64,000 bases of DNA from Carallia brachiata (taxonomy: Eukaryota; Streptophyta; Magnoliopsida; Malpighiales; Rhizophoraceae), in contig JADCRB010000077.1 of assembly GCA_021464245.1 (NCBI GenBank), forward strand, positions 1,385,063-1,449,062. Direction: 5' to 3'. The notes under the pieces are model-generated. The model searched no databases. It had not been told where the DNA came from and saw only the letters and a list, made by a program, of their open reading frames with translations. A program made the position numbers and the translations under genes. Positions 9,540-21,725 of the stretch are shown here, piece by piece. The stretch's first letter is position 1. Every line of letters begins with the position of its first letter.

Positions 9540-10007
9540 TTGCAAGAGAAGTGGCCAGGTTAGCCAACGCGTCTGCCTGAGTGTTTTCTCGTCGAGGCAC
9601 ATGCTCCAAGGTGATGCTTTCAAATTCATCCATTAGCTGTCGAGCACGTTGATGGTAAGGCGCAAGGTCCTCTTTCTTACATCATACAATCCTGTAAGTT
9701 GGTTGATGACGAGCTGGGAATCTCCATGGACTTCTATAGTTGGAATCTTCATATCGACAGCCATTTGAAGACCAATGATCAAAGCCTGGTATTCAGCAAC
9801 ATTATTTGAACATAACTCACCGAGAATGATAGCATATGGTAGTATTTGTCGTTGAGGAGTGACAAACACTATGCCGGCACCAGCACCATCACGCCTTGCT
9901 GCACCATCAAAGAACATCGTCCATGGTGGCAGTGTCTCAATGTAAAAGACCTCTTCATCTGGAAGATCATCTGTGAACTCCCAATCTGACGGAAGGGTGA
10001 TCTGCAA
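9540..10007 (-). pseudogene. Archaeal-like RNase H domain of the Tat element
   Basis: MFFDGAARRDGAGAGIVFV, NNVAEYQALIIGLQMA and VHGDSQLVINQL give the D-E-D catalytic layout, followed after a frameshift near 9,640 by VPRRENTQADALANLAT. This second RNase H, placed between the retroviral-type RNase H and integrase, is characteristic of Tat-lineage elements. The copy at 60,100-60,717 reads through the frameshift position as one frame, so the break here may be a single-base error. Confidence 0.88.
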
Positions 10008-11600
10008 GGAAGTCTGCTAGAGCTTGTCCTTTGACTGCTTTTTGAGGCACGTAGACAATGTCGTAGCTTTGTAGGATTACTGCCCACTTGGCAAGTCGTC
10101 CTGACAAGATTGGTCTAGATAAGATATATTTGACAGGATCAGCTCTGGCAATGAGACGTACCGTGTGAGCTTGCATGTAGTGCCTCAGCTTGTCAATGGC
10201 AAAGAACAGTGCTAGACATGTCTTTTCAATGGGCGAATAACTCAGCTCCGGACCGTTTAGTGTTCTGCTCAAGTAGTACAGGGCAACTTCCTTTCCCTGC
10301 TCGTTTTCCTGTGCAAGCAAGGCTCCCAAAGATCTTTCCTGCGCTGCAATGTAGAGAATCAACGACTTTCCTTGAATTGGAGCTCCCAGGACTGGTGGAT
10401 TGGAAAGGTACTTCTTTATGCTCTCAAAGGCTTTGCTGCAAGCTTCGTCCCACTCGAAGTTGACATCCTTCTTCATCAACCGATGGAAAGGTTGACATCT
10501 CCCAGCTAAATTGGAGATGAAACGGCGAATGTAGGCCAGCTTTCCTTGTAGACTTCGCAGCTCGTGCAGGTTTTTAGGTTCAGGCATCTTTTGAATTGCC
10601 TCAACCTTTGACTGATCAACTTCGATTCCACGATGGCGCACCACGAACCCAAGAAACTTTCCTGATGTGACACCGAATGCGCACTTGAGAGGGTTCATTT
10701 TGAGCTGATGCCTCCGAAGTCTTTCGAACACTGTCTTGAGATCCTCGAGGTGGTCTTTGCGCTTCTTAGTCTTTACAACTAAGTCATCAACATAACATTC
10801 TACAATCTTGTGCAGCATGTCATCAAAAATTTTTTGCATAGCACGTTGATAAGTGGCGCCAGCATTTTTAATCCAAACGGCATAACTTTGTAGCAGTATA
10901 TACCTTTTGGGGTGCGGAATGCTGTCAACTCCTCGTCTTCTGGTGCCATTCTGATTTGGTTATAGCCTGAAGAACCATCCATGAAGGACAATGCTTCGTG
11001 ACCCGTTGTTGCATCGACTGTGATCTCCGTTATGGGCAAAAGGAAAGTCATCTTTCGGGCAGGCCTGTTAAGATCTCGAAAATCAACACATACCCTCAAC
11101 TGTCCATTCTTCTTTCTTACCGGGACAATGTTGGCAATCCACGTTGGGTAGGTGACCTCTCGGATGAAGCCAGCATTGATCAGCTTGTTCACCTCCTCCT
11201 CGATTTGTGGAATGAGTTCCGGGCGGAACCGTCGTTGTGGCTGCTTGACAGAACGAACACCCTTCTTTACTGCTAGACGATGCACCGCAATTTTTGGGTC
11301 AAGTCCAGGCATTTCTTTGTAACTCCATGCGAACACGTCCCTGTATTGACTTAATACCTGAACATATTCTTGCTCTTCTTCTGCAGTAAGTAAAGCACTT
11401 ACAAATGTAGGTCGAGGATCTTCCGGAGAGCCAAGATTGACCTCCTTGAGTTCATCAACAGTTGCTTGGCCACCATCTTCAAGTTCCGGGGGAGCCTCCT
11501 TCACTTCACCGTCTGATGAGTCAGACTCAGCCTCCTCGCTAATTGTGACATGAAATGTAGAACCTCTGACTTCACCTTCTTTGTTTGACTGGATAAGCCT
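9967..11600 (-). pseudogene. Tat element reverse transcriptase and retroviral-type RNase H
   Basis: RT motifs are visible in order: NKLINAGFIREVTYPTW, RVCVDFRDLN, LSFMDGSSGYNQIRM, YKVMPFGLK, and the catalytic CYVDDLVV (YVDD at 10,783-10,794). The connection and RNase H follow (ILYIAAQERSLGALL, ALYYLSRTLNGPELSY, HTVRLIARADP). Just after MPFGLK one A is missing (near 10,880), shifting the frame before NAGATYQRAM. The same deletion is present in the second copy, so it is a real shared lesion rather than a random read error. The protein converts element RNA to cDNA in the cytoplasmic particle. Confidence 0.92.
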
Positions 11601-12720
11601 GTCTTGTTTGGTGGTGGTGATGGCACGTGCATCAGCTGCTCGGCTTCGGCTCTTTAGCGTGATCCGCACAGGTGACTTCTCCTGATAGCCTAAGCCAGGT
11701 CGGGACTGTGATGTTTGAGAAGCAGCGCCATGTGTGGACGGCAGCGTACCCATTGTGCTCGGGTTTGAGAAGTCATAGCCCGCCTTTGCCAAAAGCTTGT
11801 ATGCATTAGGATCAAATCCTTCATGTGTTCTTCTTTCTGGAAGTGAGCCGCCTTCGACTGCTGCTGTGTGTGGTTTGACGAAACCTTTTAATGATTTTGA
11901 AGACAAAACCGGCTCAATCTTTGGTATCGGCAGAGTGTAAGTCCCTTCAGGTTGTGCAGCTCCTTTGTTTGGGTTGGCTATGTCCTTGCTCCTGTTTAGG
12001 ATCAATACAATAAGAGAAAGGGGGTTGACCTTCTGAGCGTCGTGACTTCGGCACATAGCGTAGGACTGGAGTGGAGCTTGAAGATGCAACATCCTTCGGA
12101 CGAAGTTCAGCAGGCTGTGGCAGCTTTTCATTTGTTGGAGCCTGGTTGGCATTGGCAGGTTCTTCGACAGCTTTTCCCTTTTTGTGGATGCCCCCAGTCC
12201 AAGTAGCTTTTGATGGAATGATCTCCGGATTGTCTGTGTCGGTGTAGAAGACTGCATCCGCCAAATGTGATTCAGCATCATCGAACGGCTTTAAGTCAGC
12301 ATTGACCTTTTGAACGCCACCATTGTAGTACTTGAAGCACTGATGCAGGCTTGAGAGCACAACTCCATTTCCATGAATCCACGGTCGTCCTAGCAACATC
12401 TTATATGTGGTACGTGCATCATCACGTGAAATAGAGTGCTAGAAGTGAGATTACCGATAGTTAGCTCCAAGCGAATCATCCCAATTGCTTTCTGTCCTCC
12501 TTGATTAAAGCCATGAATCATCAAGCGGCTGTCTGATAATTCATCAATGCCGATGCCGAGCTCCTTTATGGTGGATTTTGGGATAATATTGACTGCTGAA
12601 CCATCGTCGATCAGAATACGTCGGACCTTCTGTTTCTCACATAGCCTGATACATACAGCGGCCGATTGTGGGGTTTGGACCCCAGCAGGAGATCCTCATC
12701 TGAAAATGAGATAGCAGAGT
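11601..12720 (-). pseudogene. Tat element aspartic protease and linker
   Basis: The active-site segment RILIDDGSAVNIIP is encoded near 12,579-12,619, with Tat-type DDGS in place of DTGA. It is followed by ELGIGIDELSDSRLMIHGFNQ and the flap-side LLGRPWIHGNGVVLSSLHQ near 12,340-12,400. A poorly conserved acidic and proline-rich linker leads to RT. Frames are interrupted near 12,430, 12,640 and 11,950. In the second copy (62,594-63,553) the protease is one continuous 319-residue frame. Confidence 0.85.
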
Positions 12721-12729
12721 AACATCCGA

Positions 12730-14304
12730 CGTGATTTTGGGCCGTGTTGCTCCGCTGAGTTAGAATCATTTGATGGCTGTGATTCAGCTGAGGTCTGGAG
12801 AGTATTGCTGACTTGATTTTGCCACACTTCTGTTGATTGCAAAGCTATAAACAGCTGAGGGTTAGCGAGAAGGGTTTGGAGAGCTTCATATACCTTCTCC
12901 GTTGTCGACTTTTTGTTGTCGAGCGGCTCCTCCTTACGGTGTGTCACCTCTTCTGATGGTTTTGAAGTGATGGTGGTCTGGTTTGCAGGTTATGCCTTCC
13001 TGGTCCAGAATGATTTTATTCTGGCTTTTGAGCTTCATGATTAGCTCCTTCAGGACGAAACACTTCTCGGTTGGATGACTTACTATCCGGTGATATTTGC
13101 AGAATCTCGGATCGCTGACTCGATCCTTTTCATTCGGCCGCTTGCACTCTGGGAGTTCGATCAGCTTCGCCTCCAAGAGTTGTTCAAGAATGTCGGGGAC
13201 GTCTGAGTCGGGGAATGGATACTGCTTTGCTCCAACTCTCGCAATGTCACCTTCCGCCTTTCCTGTTGTTTTGGCTGAGTTATTTGGGTCGGAGGATTTA
13301 CCTTAGCTTTGGCGCCCACTTTTACTGGTGCGGCTTCAACAGTCATCACTTCTTTCCTTTTCCGGAGCTGTTGGGTTTCTTAATCTCCCTTCTGCCCCCT
13401 TGCTGGTCCAACTGGATGGGAACCGTGCCTCCGGAAGTCTGGATGCTTATCTCCATATCATGTGCGCGGGTCGCCAGTTCTTCGAAGTTCGGGGTTTGAC
13501 ACCCTGCAGGATGTATAACAGCTCCCAATGCATTCCCTGGATGCACATCTCCACGGCAGAAGTCTCCGTCAGGCGATCTTTGCAGTCCAAGCTGAGGGCA
13601 CGCCATCTGTTGATGTATTCGACAACGGGCTCTCCTTTCCTTTGTTTGGTGCTGGTAAGCTCCATCATACTTACCGTCCTTCGAGTGCTGAAAAATCTGT
13701 TGAGGAACTCTCGTTGTAGCTGTTCCCAACTGTCGATCGATTCTGGTTCAAGATTTATGAACCAGGTGAAAGCGGTCTCCCTGAGTGAACGAACAAACTG
13801 CTTCACCAAGAGATCTCCATAAGTCCCTGCGTTGTTGCAGGTTTCAACGAAGTGGGCGATGTGCTGTTTGGGATCGCCTCGTCCGTCGAATTGTTGAAAT
13901 TTGGGCGGCTGGTAGCCCAAGGCATGTTGAGACTTTCGATCCGTCTGGTGTACGGTTTGACGTACATCTGTGATCCTTGGAAGGATGTAGCTTGTTGCAG
14001 TCGGATCGTATTGGCTATCATTTCCTGCAATTGTTGAACAGATAGCGAAGCTACAGAATTTGAGGGTGGCAGCTGTGTAGAACTACCTGGTCGCTTTTCT
14101 GCAGGAAGACGTCGGCTGGTGTGGCTTCTGGAGTGAAACCGGGTGGATATGGTTGCTCCTCGCGGATTCGGGATCAATTGGATCGGGGCTTTTCCTTTGA
14201 GAGCGGCGATCTGTTGATCTTTTTCCTCCACGACTCTGATCAGCTGCAAAATTTGTTCTCCAATTCTGAAATCTTTCCTCTGTGCTGGTTGTGTTGGTCA
14301 TCAT
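12730..14304 (-). pseudogene. Tat element gag
   Basis: It starts at an ATG at 14,304 (MMTNTTSTEER). After one indel comes a short coiled coil, LIRVVEEKDQQIAALK. The capsid-like retrotransposon gag core is at 13,447-13,920: KFQQFDGRGDPKQHIAHF, TWFINLEPESIDSWEQL, then FFSTRRTVSMMEL. A zinc-knuckle-like CKYHRIVSHPTEKC lies near 13,050-13,100. Four or more frame breaks occur, several in homopolymers. Gag would form the cytoplasmic virus-like particle. Confidence 0.85.
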
Positions 14305-14824
14305 GACGGCAACAGATGAGGCTCCGGGAAAGACTGGGGGAGAGAACTCTTCTGATTCTGTGGATCTCTACAGAATGAGTTGGATTCTGTTGAGCAGGCT
14401 TCGTCGTGTTGCCCCCGACTTCGATCGGGGTGGGTGATCGACTCCTCCATGCGGCAAGAGAGTCAGGGGAGAGTCCTGTTGTGCAGCTGTGGACTCTCCA
14501 TTTCGATATTTGTCGGGTTTGGACGGCAAGAAATTGTGTCCGTCCCCGGGTTTCTGGACCTGCGTACCCAGGTAGGGTAGTTGATGCAGGCAATGGAGCC
14601 GTTGCCTTCTTTGTGGCAGCTGTACTCTTTTCGGTGCCATTTGATGTGCTGAACACCTGTAAAATTTTTTTTTTTTTTTTTTTTACTTTTTTTTTACTTT
14701 TTTTTACTTTTTTTTTTTTCTTTTTTCTTTTCTTTTTTTTTTCTCTTCCCCTTTTACCTTTTTTTTTTTTTTTAAGGAACAAGAGATGGGAGGTGAAGAT
14801 GTCCCACCGAGCGTGCCAAAAATT
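14305..14824 (-). promoter_or_regulatory. Tat element leader and probable primer-binding site
   Basis: This is untranslated sequence between the 5' LTR and gag. Directly next to the LTR, four bases after its end in element sense, it reads TTTGGCACGCTCGGTGGGAC, the position of a primer-binding site. It is clearly not the initiator-Met type (TGGTATCAGAGC) used by the other gypsy elements here, and I do not assign its tRNA. A T-rich tract fills 14,666-14,775. A CGGGTTTCTGGACC...GTAGTTGATG block also occurs in the related remnant at 44,130-44,165. Confidence 0.55.
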
Positions 14825-15619
14825 TGTAACGTAAATTTCGAGCTAAAACAATTAAACTCGAAAATACAAAAATAAATTACAAATAAAAATTTAAAATAAA
14901 AGAAAATTTACGTGCGGTCGATCTCCGTAGATCATCTGATTAGTGTTTCTTTTTTGACTCCATCAAGGGCTGCACGAGCTTGATCTTGACAGAAATAATT
15001 TCCATAACGTTTCTTGAACTGGGTAGACTGAAACTGTCTGATTTGGACGTTTAGACTACGGTTAAGAACCGCAGAGACCTGATCTGAGTCGATTTGGCTT
15101 AATTTCACCGAGGGTCGAAGGGACTTGTTCTCGAATGAGCTGTCTTGATTTTGCTGAGGGCCGTATGAGGCTTAATCCCAGCCGAATTTGTAGTAATTTG
15201 ATATTTTTAGATCTATATTCTCATAAATTCAGATCTAGAGCGATTCGATAATATAAACTTAAAAATAATTTTAGAAATGGAAACAGCAAATTTTTTGGAG
15301 CTTACCCCTGAAATATCTCTAAAAAAGGAATTAGGAGAGTATACTGCAGAGTAAAATCACGTAGGAAAAGAAAATTTTCTAGAGACTTTCAAAATTTTCT
15401 TTTTCTCTCAAATTCTCTGAATTTTTCCGTTTACAGATTTGCTGAATCTTCAAGAGATTTTTTTATTTTTCACTCCTCTCTACTTCTTTTTTTTTTCTTC
15501 GCTTGCTTTTCTTTCTTTTTTTTTTTTTTTCAATTTGGGGGGAGGCCAATTTATAGGCCTCCCCCGCCTGCCTGCCACCAACCAATTCCCTTTTTTTTTT
15601 TTTAATTTATTTGTTTACA
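14825..15619 (-). repeat. Tat element 5' LTR
   Basis: This 795-bp LTR matches 5,285-6,124. It begins TGTAACGTAAATTTCGAG and ends TTTGTTTACA, followed by the CTCAG duplication. Differences from its partner include scattered substitutions and the absence of the ~40-bp palindromic segment, so the element is not a very recent insertion. Confidence 0.9.
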
Positions 15620-15624
15620 CTCAG

Positions 15625-16436
15625 CTAGCACCACATGCCTCTAAGTGGTTGCCAGATACGTCCAAAATTGAAACTTTTACTGGCTTACACTTCAAACGTT
15701 GGCAAGGACATGTATATTCAGCCCTAGATTTCCTAGGAATAGCTTTTGCTCTTACTACTCCTAAGCCTGAACCTGATTCTAAAATTATGAAAGGACCTTA
15801 CTCGCATGGGAATAAGCCAATAAAGTTTGTCATCATACGATTCTCAGTACACTCTCTAATGATCTTGTTGATGATTATTGTTCTTCAAAAGAGGCTAAAG
15901 AAATATGAGAAAGAATGAACAAAAAGTATATGGTCAAAGATGCTGGTACCCAAAATTTGTTATTACTAACCATTTGCATTTTTAGATGATCGATGAAATG
16001 AGTATACGGAATCAAATCAATCAATATCACAAGTTGCTGGATGATCTGAAGAATGAAAGTATCAAGCTGCCATATGAGTATGTTGTAGGCTGTCTCATTG
16101 AAAGCTTCTGCAGTCCTGGAATGACTACAAGCAACAACTCAAACACAAGAGGAAACAGATGTCGCTAGAGGATGTAATCGTCCACATCTTGATAGAAGAT
16201 AAGAATAGAACACGAATGGAGGAAGCAAAGACAAAGGAGATGGCCAAGGTGAAATGGGAGACAAGAACCACCACACATCATAGCAATCATGGTAGGAAAA
16301 GGTAAGACAATAAGTCCCAAAGGTATGATAAGCCAAAGACTGGAAATCCAACCTTCAAGAAAAAAAAGGCGTATGCTATGTGTGTGGAAAATCGGGGCAT
16401 TATGCCCCTTAGTGCAAATTCAGAAAGAGAAATGAT
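15625..16436 (+). pseudogene. Copia gag (continuation) and zinc knuckle
   Basis: Gag begins at 5,175 (MDALYNQSDSAINQS), is cut by the Tat insertion and resumes here with PHASKWLPDTSKIETFTG and HFKRWQGHVYSALDFLG, typical of plant copia gag. After frame changes come NQINQYHKLLDDLKNE and a CCHC knuckle CYVCGKSGHYAP with an in-frame TAG before the final Cys (near 16,375-16,415). Disrupted. Confidence 0.8.
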
Positions 16437-17763
16437 GTGCCTGCCAAGCCAAATGCCAATTTGGTTGAAGCAGATGTTTTTGTCGCTATCGTTTCCCAAG
16501 TTAACGTTGCTACCAGTTCAAAAGATCGGGCAATAGATTTTGGTGCCACAAGGCACATATGTGGGGACATAATTGCATTTTCTACCTACACACCAATAGA
16601 GAATGGAAAAGAAAATATCTTTATAGGAAAGCAGCACCTGCTATGGGACAGGGCAAAGTCCTTATAAAACTCACTTTTGGGAACGTGCTGTCCTTTAATG
16701 ATGTGCTCCATGTTCCTGAGATTCGCATCAATCTCGTTTTTGTGTCCCTATTTGGAAAGGTTGGAGTGAAGGTCTCTTTTGACTCTGACAAAGTGGTCAT
16801 GATTAAAAATGATATATTTGTGGTGAAGGGCTACTGCAACTTGGGACTTTTTATATTGAATGTACTCGATATAATTAATAATGGAAATGTATCTACTTCT
16901 TCTGCTTGTATTGTTGATTCTTATGATTTATGGCATGTAAGATTAGGATATGTTAGTGGTCCTTATATTAGAAAGATAAGATAGCTAGGTTTAATAGCAA
17001 ATTGGAATGGAGATATCAGTAAGTGTGAGGTATGTGTTGAAGCTAAATTAACCAAAAAGAGCTGCAAGTTAGTTTAAAGAGAGACTGAATTGCTGGGTTT
17101 AATACATACAAATGTAGGAGATTTAAAAAGTACCATGACTAGGGATGGCAAATGCTTCTATGTAACCTTTATAGATGACTACTCTAGGTTTACTAGAGTT
17201 TTCTTGCCTAGAGATAAAGATGAGGTGTGTGATATGTTTATCAAATATAAGAGTGAGGTAGAAAACCAATTGAGCAGAAAAATAAAGAGACTTAGATCAA
17301 ATAGAGAGGGAGAGTATAGTTCACAGATGTTGTCAGATTATTGTGGGAAAGAGGGCATTATCCATGAAGTCACACCTCTATATTTACCAGAATCGAATGA
17401 GGTAGTAGAAAGGAAAAACAGAATCTTGAAACAAATGATGAATGCTATGTTAGTTAGCTCAAGGGCTCCAAATAATTTATGGGGAGAGGTAATCCTCACT
17501 GCATGTCATTTACAAAATAGGATTTCATATAAAAAAATTGGAAAAACTCCATATGAACTTTGGAAGGGATACTCTCCTAACTTAAATTATTTAAAAGTAT
17601 GGGGGTGTCTTGCTAAGATACTATTGCCTGAACCAAAGAAGAGGAAAATAGGTTCTAAGACCTCGGATTGTATGTTTATTAGTTATGCTGAATATAGTGC
17701 TACATATTGGTTCCTTGTTATTAAGAGTGATGTTCTTGGTACTGACACTATCAGAGACTAAGA
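16437..17763 (+). pseudogene. Copia protease and integrase
   Basis: Protease is marked by AIDFGATRHICGD, where plant copia normally has D-[ST]-GA. GAG-pre-integrase is seen in YDLWHVRLGYVSG. The integrase core is open from 17,090 to 17,761. FIDDYSRFTRVF supplies the first Asp, RSNREGEYSS has Asn where the second catalytic Asp (RSDRGGEY) is expected, and ESNEVVERKNR retains the Glu. PYELWKGYSPNLNYLKVWGC follows. Loss of the second catalytic Asp indicates an inactive integrase. Confidence 0.85.
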
Positions 17764-19568
17764 ATGTAGAGTTTTTTGAGCATGCATTTCTTATGAGAAA
17801 GAGCCAGCACAATCCTTGGCCCTGAAGTTGAGTTGGAGAAAGAGTCCAATAGCAGCCCACCAGAACTAGAGATAATGAGGAGTAAGAGACAAATGATAGA
17901 AAAGATGTTTGGAGATGACTATTACACTTTCGCGGTAAACAATGATCCCTTAACTAACTGAAGCTATATCATCTAGTGATGCAGGTCCATGGATAGAAGA
18001 TATACAGAGTGAAATAGATTCTTTAAATCAGAATAGAATATGGAGATTGGTTGATTTTTCGGTAAGTACCAAGCTTATAGGTTGCAAATAGATCTTTAGA
18101 AAGAAATATAGACCAAATGGATTTATTGATAAAGTACAAGGCTAAACTTGTAGCCAAAGGGTATACATAAAGAAGAATATTGATTATTTTGATACTTTTA
18201 CTCCAGTTGCAAGCATAGCATCTCTAAGAGTATTAATAGCATTAGCGTCTGCCTATAATCTTATTGTTTATCAAATGGATGTTAAAACTAATTTTCTGTA
18301 TGGAGATCTTAAAGAGGAGATTTATATGACCAACGTGAAGGCTGTGTTGTCCCTGGCCAAGAGAAGAAGGTATGTAAGCTTGTTAAATCATTGTATGGGT
18401 TAAAACAGGCACCTAAGCAATGGCACGTGAAGTTTGATAATGTTTTAGTTTACGGGTTTTCGATTGTTGGAGTTGATAAATGTGTTTTATACTAAGATTG
18501 AAAATGATACATGTGTTATTATCTGCCTATATGTTGATCACATGCTCATATTTAGTTGTGATATAGGATTTATAGCTACAACAAAATCCATGCTTGCATC
18601 ATATTTTGACATAAAAGATTAAGGAGAGACGATCATTTTAAGAGTGAAGATCAGTAGAATTCGTAATAGCATATTCTTCACAAGAGCACTATATAGAGAA
18701 AATCCTCAAAAAATATAAACATTATGATGTTAAACCACTCTCTACTTCCTTTGATGCTAATGTGAATTCATTAGATAATAGTGGTAAATATATATCTCAG
18801 TCTTCATAGACACAGATTATTGGCAGTTTAATGCATCAAATGAATTTTACTCATCTTAAAATTGCTTATGTTGCGTGTAGATTGAGTAGATATACTCACA
18901 ATATGGGCTATGACCATTAGAATGCCTTGACGAGGATACTGAAATATTTGAAAGGCACTATGAACTATGGCATTTTCTATAGTGGGTTTCTCGCTGTACT
19001 AAAATGATACAGCGATGTTAACTGGATCTCTGATTCAAATGAGATAAAATCCACAAGTGGCTATATACTTACCCTTGGAAGTGGAGGCGATGACTTGGAA
19101 GTCTTCCAAGCAACAATTAATTGCTTGGTCCCACTATAGAATATGAGTTTATAGCCTTAAAAGATGGCTAGTGTGGAGGCAGATTGACTGAGAAATTTCT
19201 CGATGGATATTCCATTATGGTAAAATCGACACTATCAATGTTAATGCATTGTGACAGTCAGGCCACTATTGCTCGTTTGAAAAGTAAATCATAGAATGGA
19301 AAGAATAGACATGTTCATTTGCGACATGAATTAGTAAAGCAGATGTTGAATAATTGAGTGATATCATTTGATTTTGTAAGGTCAGAGATAAACCTGGCAA
19401 ATCCTCTAACCAAGCCACTAGGCAGAAAGCTAGTGGAAGAAACATAGAGGGGAATGACTTATGCCTATTGAGAATGGTCAAAAGTGATGAGAACCCAACC
19501 TATGTAATTGAGATCCTTTGAAGTAGGTTCATATGGGTAACAACAAGTCACTATTGACTGTGTGTTGC
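17764..19568 (+). pseudogene. Copia RT-RNase H, first (left contig) copy
   Basis: RT motifs include QMDVKTNFLYGDLKEEIYM, KSLYGLKQAPKQWHVKF and YVDHMLIF, where the catalytic YVDD has become YVDH. RNase H remnants follow to about 19,450. From 17,889 the sequence repeats at 19,570-21,260. This copy carries extra indels, for example TAACTAACTGAAGC against TAACTAACTCTGAAGC, consistent with a lower-quality contig end. Confidence 0.8.
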
Positions 19569-19569
19569 N
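19569..19569. other. Single-N scaffold join between overlapping contig ends
   Basis: The only ambiguous base in the window. The 1,680 bases to its left (17,889-19,568) and the ~1,691 bases to its right (19,570-21,260) are the same copia segment. Two contigs with overlapping ends therefore appear to have been abutted rather than merged. Confidence 0.9.
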
Positions 19570-21260
19570 ACAAATGATAGAAAAGATGTTTGGAGATGAC
19601 TATTACACTTTCGCGGTAAACAATGATCCCTTAACTAACTCTGAAGCTATATCATCTAGTGATGCAGGTCCATGGATAGAAGATATACAGAGTGAAATAG
19701 ATTCTTTAAATCAGAATAGAATATGGAGATTGGTTGATTTTTCGGTAAGTACCAAGCTTATAGGTTGCAAATAGATCTTTAGAAAGAAATATAGACCAAA
19801 TGGATTTATTGATAAAGTACAAGGCTAAACTTGTAGCCAAAGGGTATACATAAAAGAAGAATATTGATTATTTTGATACTTTTACTCCAGTTGCAAGCAT
19901 AGCATCTATAAGAGTATTAATAGCATTAGCGTCTGCCTATAATCTTATTGTTTATCAAATGGATGTTAAAACTAATTTTCTGTATGGAGATCTTAAAGAG
20001 GAGATTTATATGACACAACGTGAAGGCTGTGTTGTCCCTGGCCAAGAGAAGAAGGTATGTAAGCTTGTTAAATCATTGTATGGGTTAAAACAGGCACCTA
20101 AGCAATGGCACGTGAAGTTTGATAATGTTTTAGTTACTAACGGGTTTTCGATTGTTGGAGTTGATAAATGTGTTTATACTAAGATTGAAAATGATACATG
20201 TGTTATTATCTGCCTATATGTTGATCACATGCTCATATTTAGTTGTGATATAGGATTTATAGCTACAACAAAATCCATGCTTGCATCATATTTTGACATA
20301 AAAGATTAAGGAGAGATGAATGTCATTTTAAGAGTGAAGATCAGTAGAATTCGTAATAGCATATTCTTGTCACAAGAGCACTATATAGAGAAAATCCTCA
20401 AAAAATATAAACATTATGATGTTAAACCACTCTCTACTCCTTTTGATGCTAATGTGAATTCATTAGATAATAGTGGTAAATATATATCTCAGTCTTCATA
20501 GACACAGATTATTGGCAGTTTAATGCATCAAATGAATTTTACTCATCTTAAAATTGCTTATGTTGCGTGTAGATTGAGTAGATATACTCACAATATGGGC
20601 TATGACCATTAGAATGCCTTGACGAGGATACTGAAATATTTGAAAGGCACTATGAACTATGGCATTTTCTATAGTGGGTTTCTCGCTGTACTAAAATGAT
20701 ACAACGATGTTAACTGGATCTCTGATTCAAATGAGATAAAATCCACAAGTGGCTATATACTTACCCTTGGAAGTGGAGCGATGACTTGGAAGTCTTCCAA
20801 GCAAACAATTATTGCTTGGTCCCACTATAGAATATGAGTTTATAGCCTTAAAGATGGCTAGTGTGGAGGCAGATTGACTGAGAAATTTCTCGATGGATAT
20901 TCCATTATGGGTAAAATCGACACTATCAATGTTAATGCATTGTGACAGTCAGGCCACTATTGCTCGTTTGAAAAGTAAATCATAGAATGGAAAGAATAGA
21001 CATGTTCATTTGCGACATGAATTAGTAAAGCAGATGTTGAATAATTGAGTGATATCATTTGATTTTGTAAGGTCAGAGATAAACCTGGCAAATCCTCTAA
21101 CCAAGCCACTAGGCAGAAAGCTAGTGGAAGAAACATAGAGGGAATGAGACTTATGCCTATTGAGAATGGTCAAAAGTGATGAGAACCCAACCTATGTAAT
21201 TGGAGATCCTTTGAAGTAGGTTCATATGGGTAACAACAAGTCACTATTGACTGTGTGTGC
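19570..21260 (+). pseudogene. Copia RT-RNase H, second (right contig) copy
   Basis: This repeats 17,889-19,568 with fewer indels. The open stretch 19,959-20,309 reads MDVKTNFLYGDLKEEIYM to the YVDHMLIF catalytic-box variant and AAT-rich RT thumb residues. The continuation (ILRVKISRIRNSIFLSQEHY) is typical of copia RT. RNase H remnants ([13 protein letters not shown] type) end near 21,130 with NPLTKPLGRKLVEET. Stops in all frames show decay independent of the assembly join. Confidence 0.85.
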
Positions 21261-21725
21261 ACTATCATGTTATCGAATCCCTTCACATGGTGTAGATAGT
21301 GCAATGATTCTAGTGAATGAGGTTGAGTTAAACTATTAATGAATACTATAGCCCTTAAGGGTGGTATGATGACTGGAATGCACACTTGATAGGTTGAACT
21401 ATGTGAGAGTGGAGTGGGGCCACTCTTATGAGATTCTAGGTAAGGTCTCTAGAGCTCTCATAAAATTAAACCAAGCGTGAGCATGGCCTTACAGCGACCA
21501 ACCGCGTTAAACAGCATAATCTATAAGAGTATAACATGGAGGCAAGCCCACTAATACTTGTTAAGAAGTTGTGGTTCATAGAAATATTTTATTTTACTAT
21601 ACTTCTGAATATCAAAACTTGTACTTCCTAAGTCTGTGGTTCATAGCCCAACAAGCACCAGAAATAATATATTGTATTCTCACCAATACCCAACAAAGTT
21701 CAGCCTTTTAAAATATGTGGGGGAA
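21261..21725 (+). other. Copia 3' untranslated region and polypurine tract
   Basis: Non-coding. It ends in ATGTGGGGGAA immediately before the 3' LTR TGTAAGAAAT, as expected for a polypurine tract. Confidence 0.75.

Larger units (their letters stand above)
5285..15619 (-). mobile_element. Tat-lineage Ty3/gypsy element carrying a WOX homeobox segment
   Basis: This ~10.3 kb element is bounded by LTRs at 5,285-6,124 and 14,825-15,619, each TGTAA...TTTACA, with a perfect 5-bp duplication CTCAG (5,280-5,284 and 15,620-15,624). Minus-strand order is 5' LTR, leader, gag, protease, RT, RNase H, archaeal-like RNase H, integrase, low-complexity spacer, WOX homeobox/EAR segment, polypurine tract, 3' LTR. 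The second (archaeal-like) RNase H and the DDGSAVN protease are hallmarks of the Tat lineage. The element lies inside the copia gag region. Frameshifts make it non-autonomous as sequenced. A near-identical truncated copy is at 55,988-64,000. Confidence 0.92.

Noticed and set aside
14240..14834. Lys-rich minus-strand and Phe-rich plus-strand frames over the T tract
   Set aside because: Translation of a homopolymer tract in the Tat leader.
17889..21260. Tandem duplication of copia RT as a biological event
   Set aside because: The junction is a lone N and the repeat ends exactly at it; an unmerged contig overlap is simpler.
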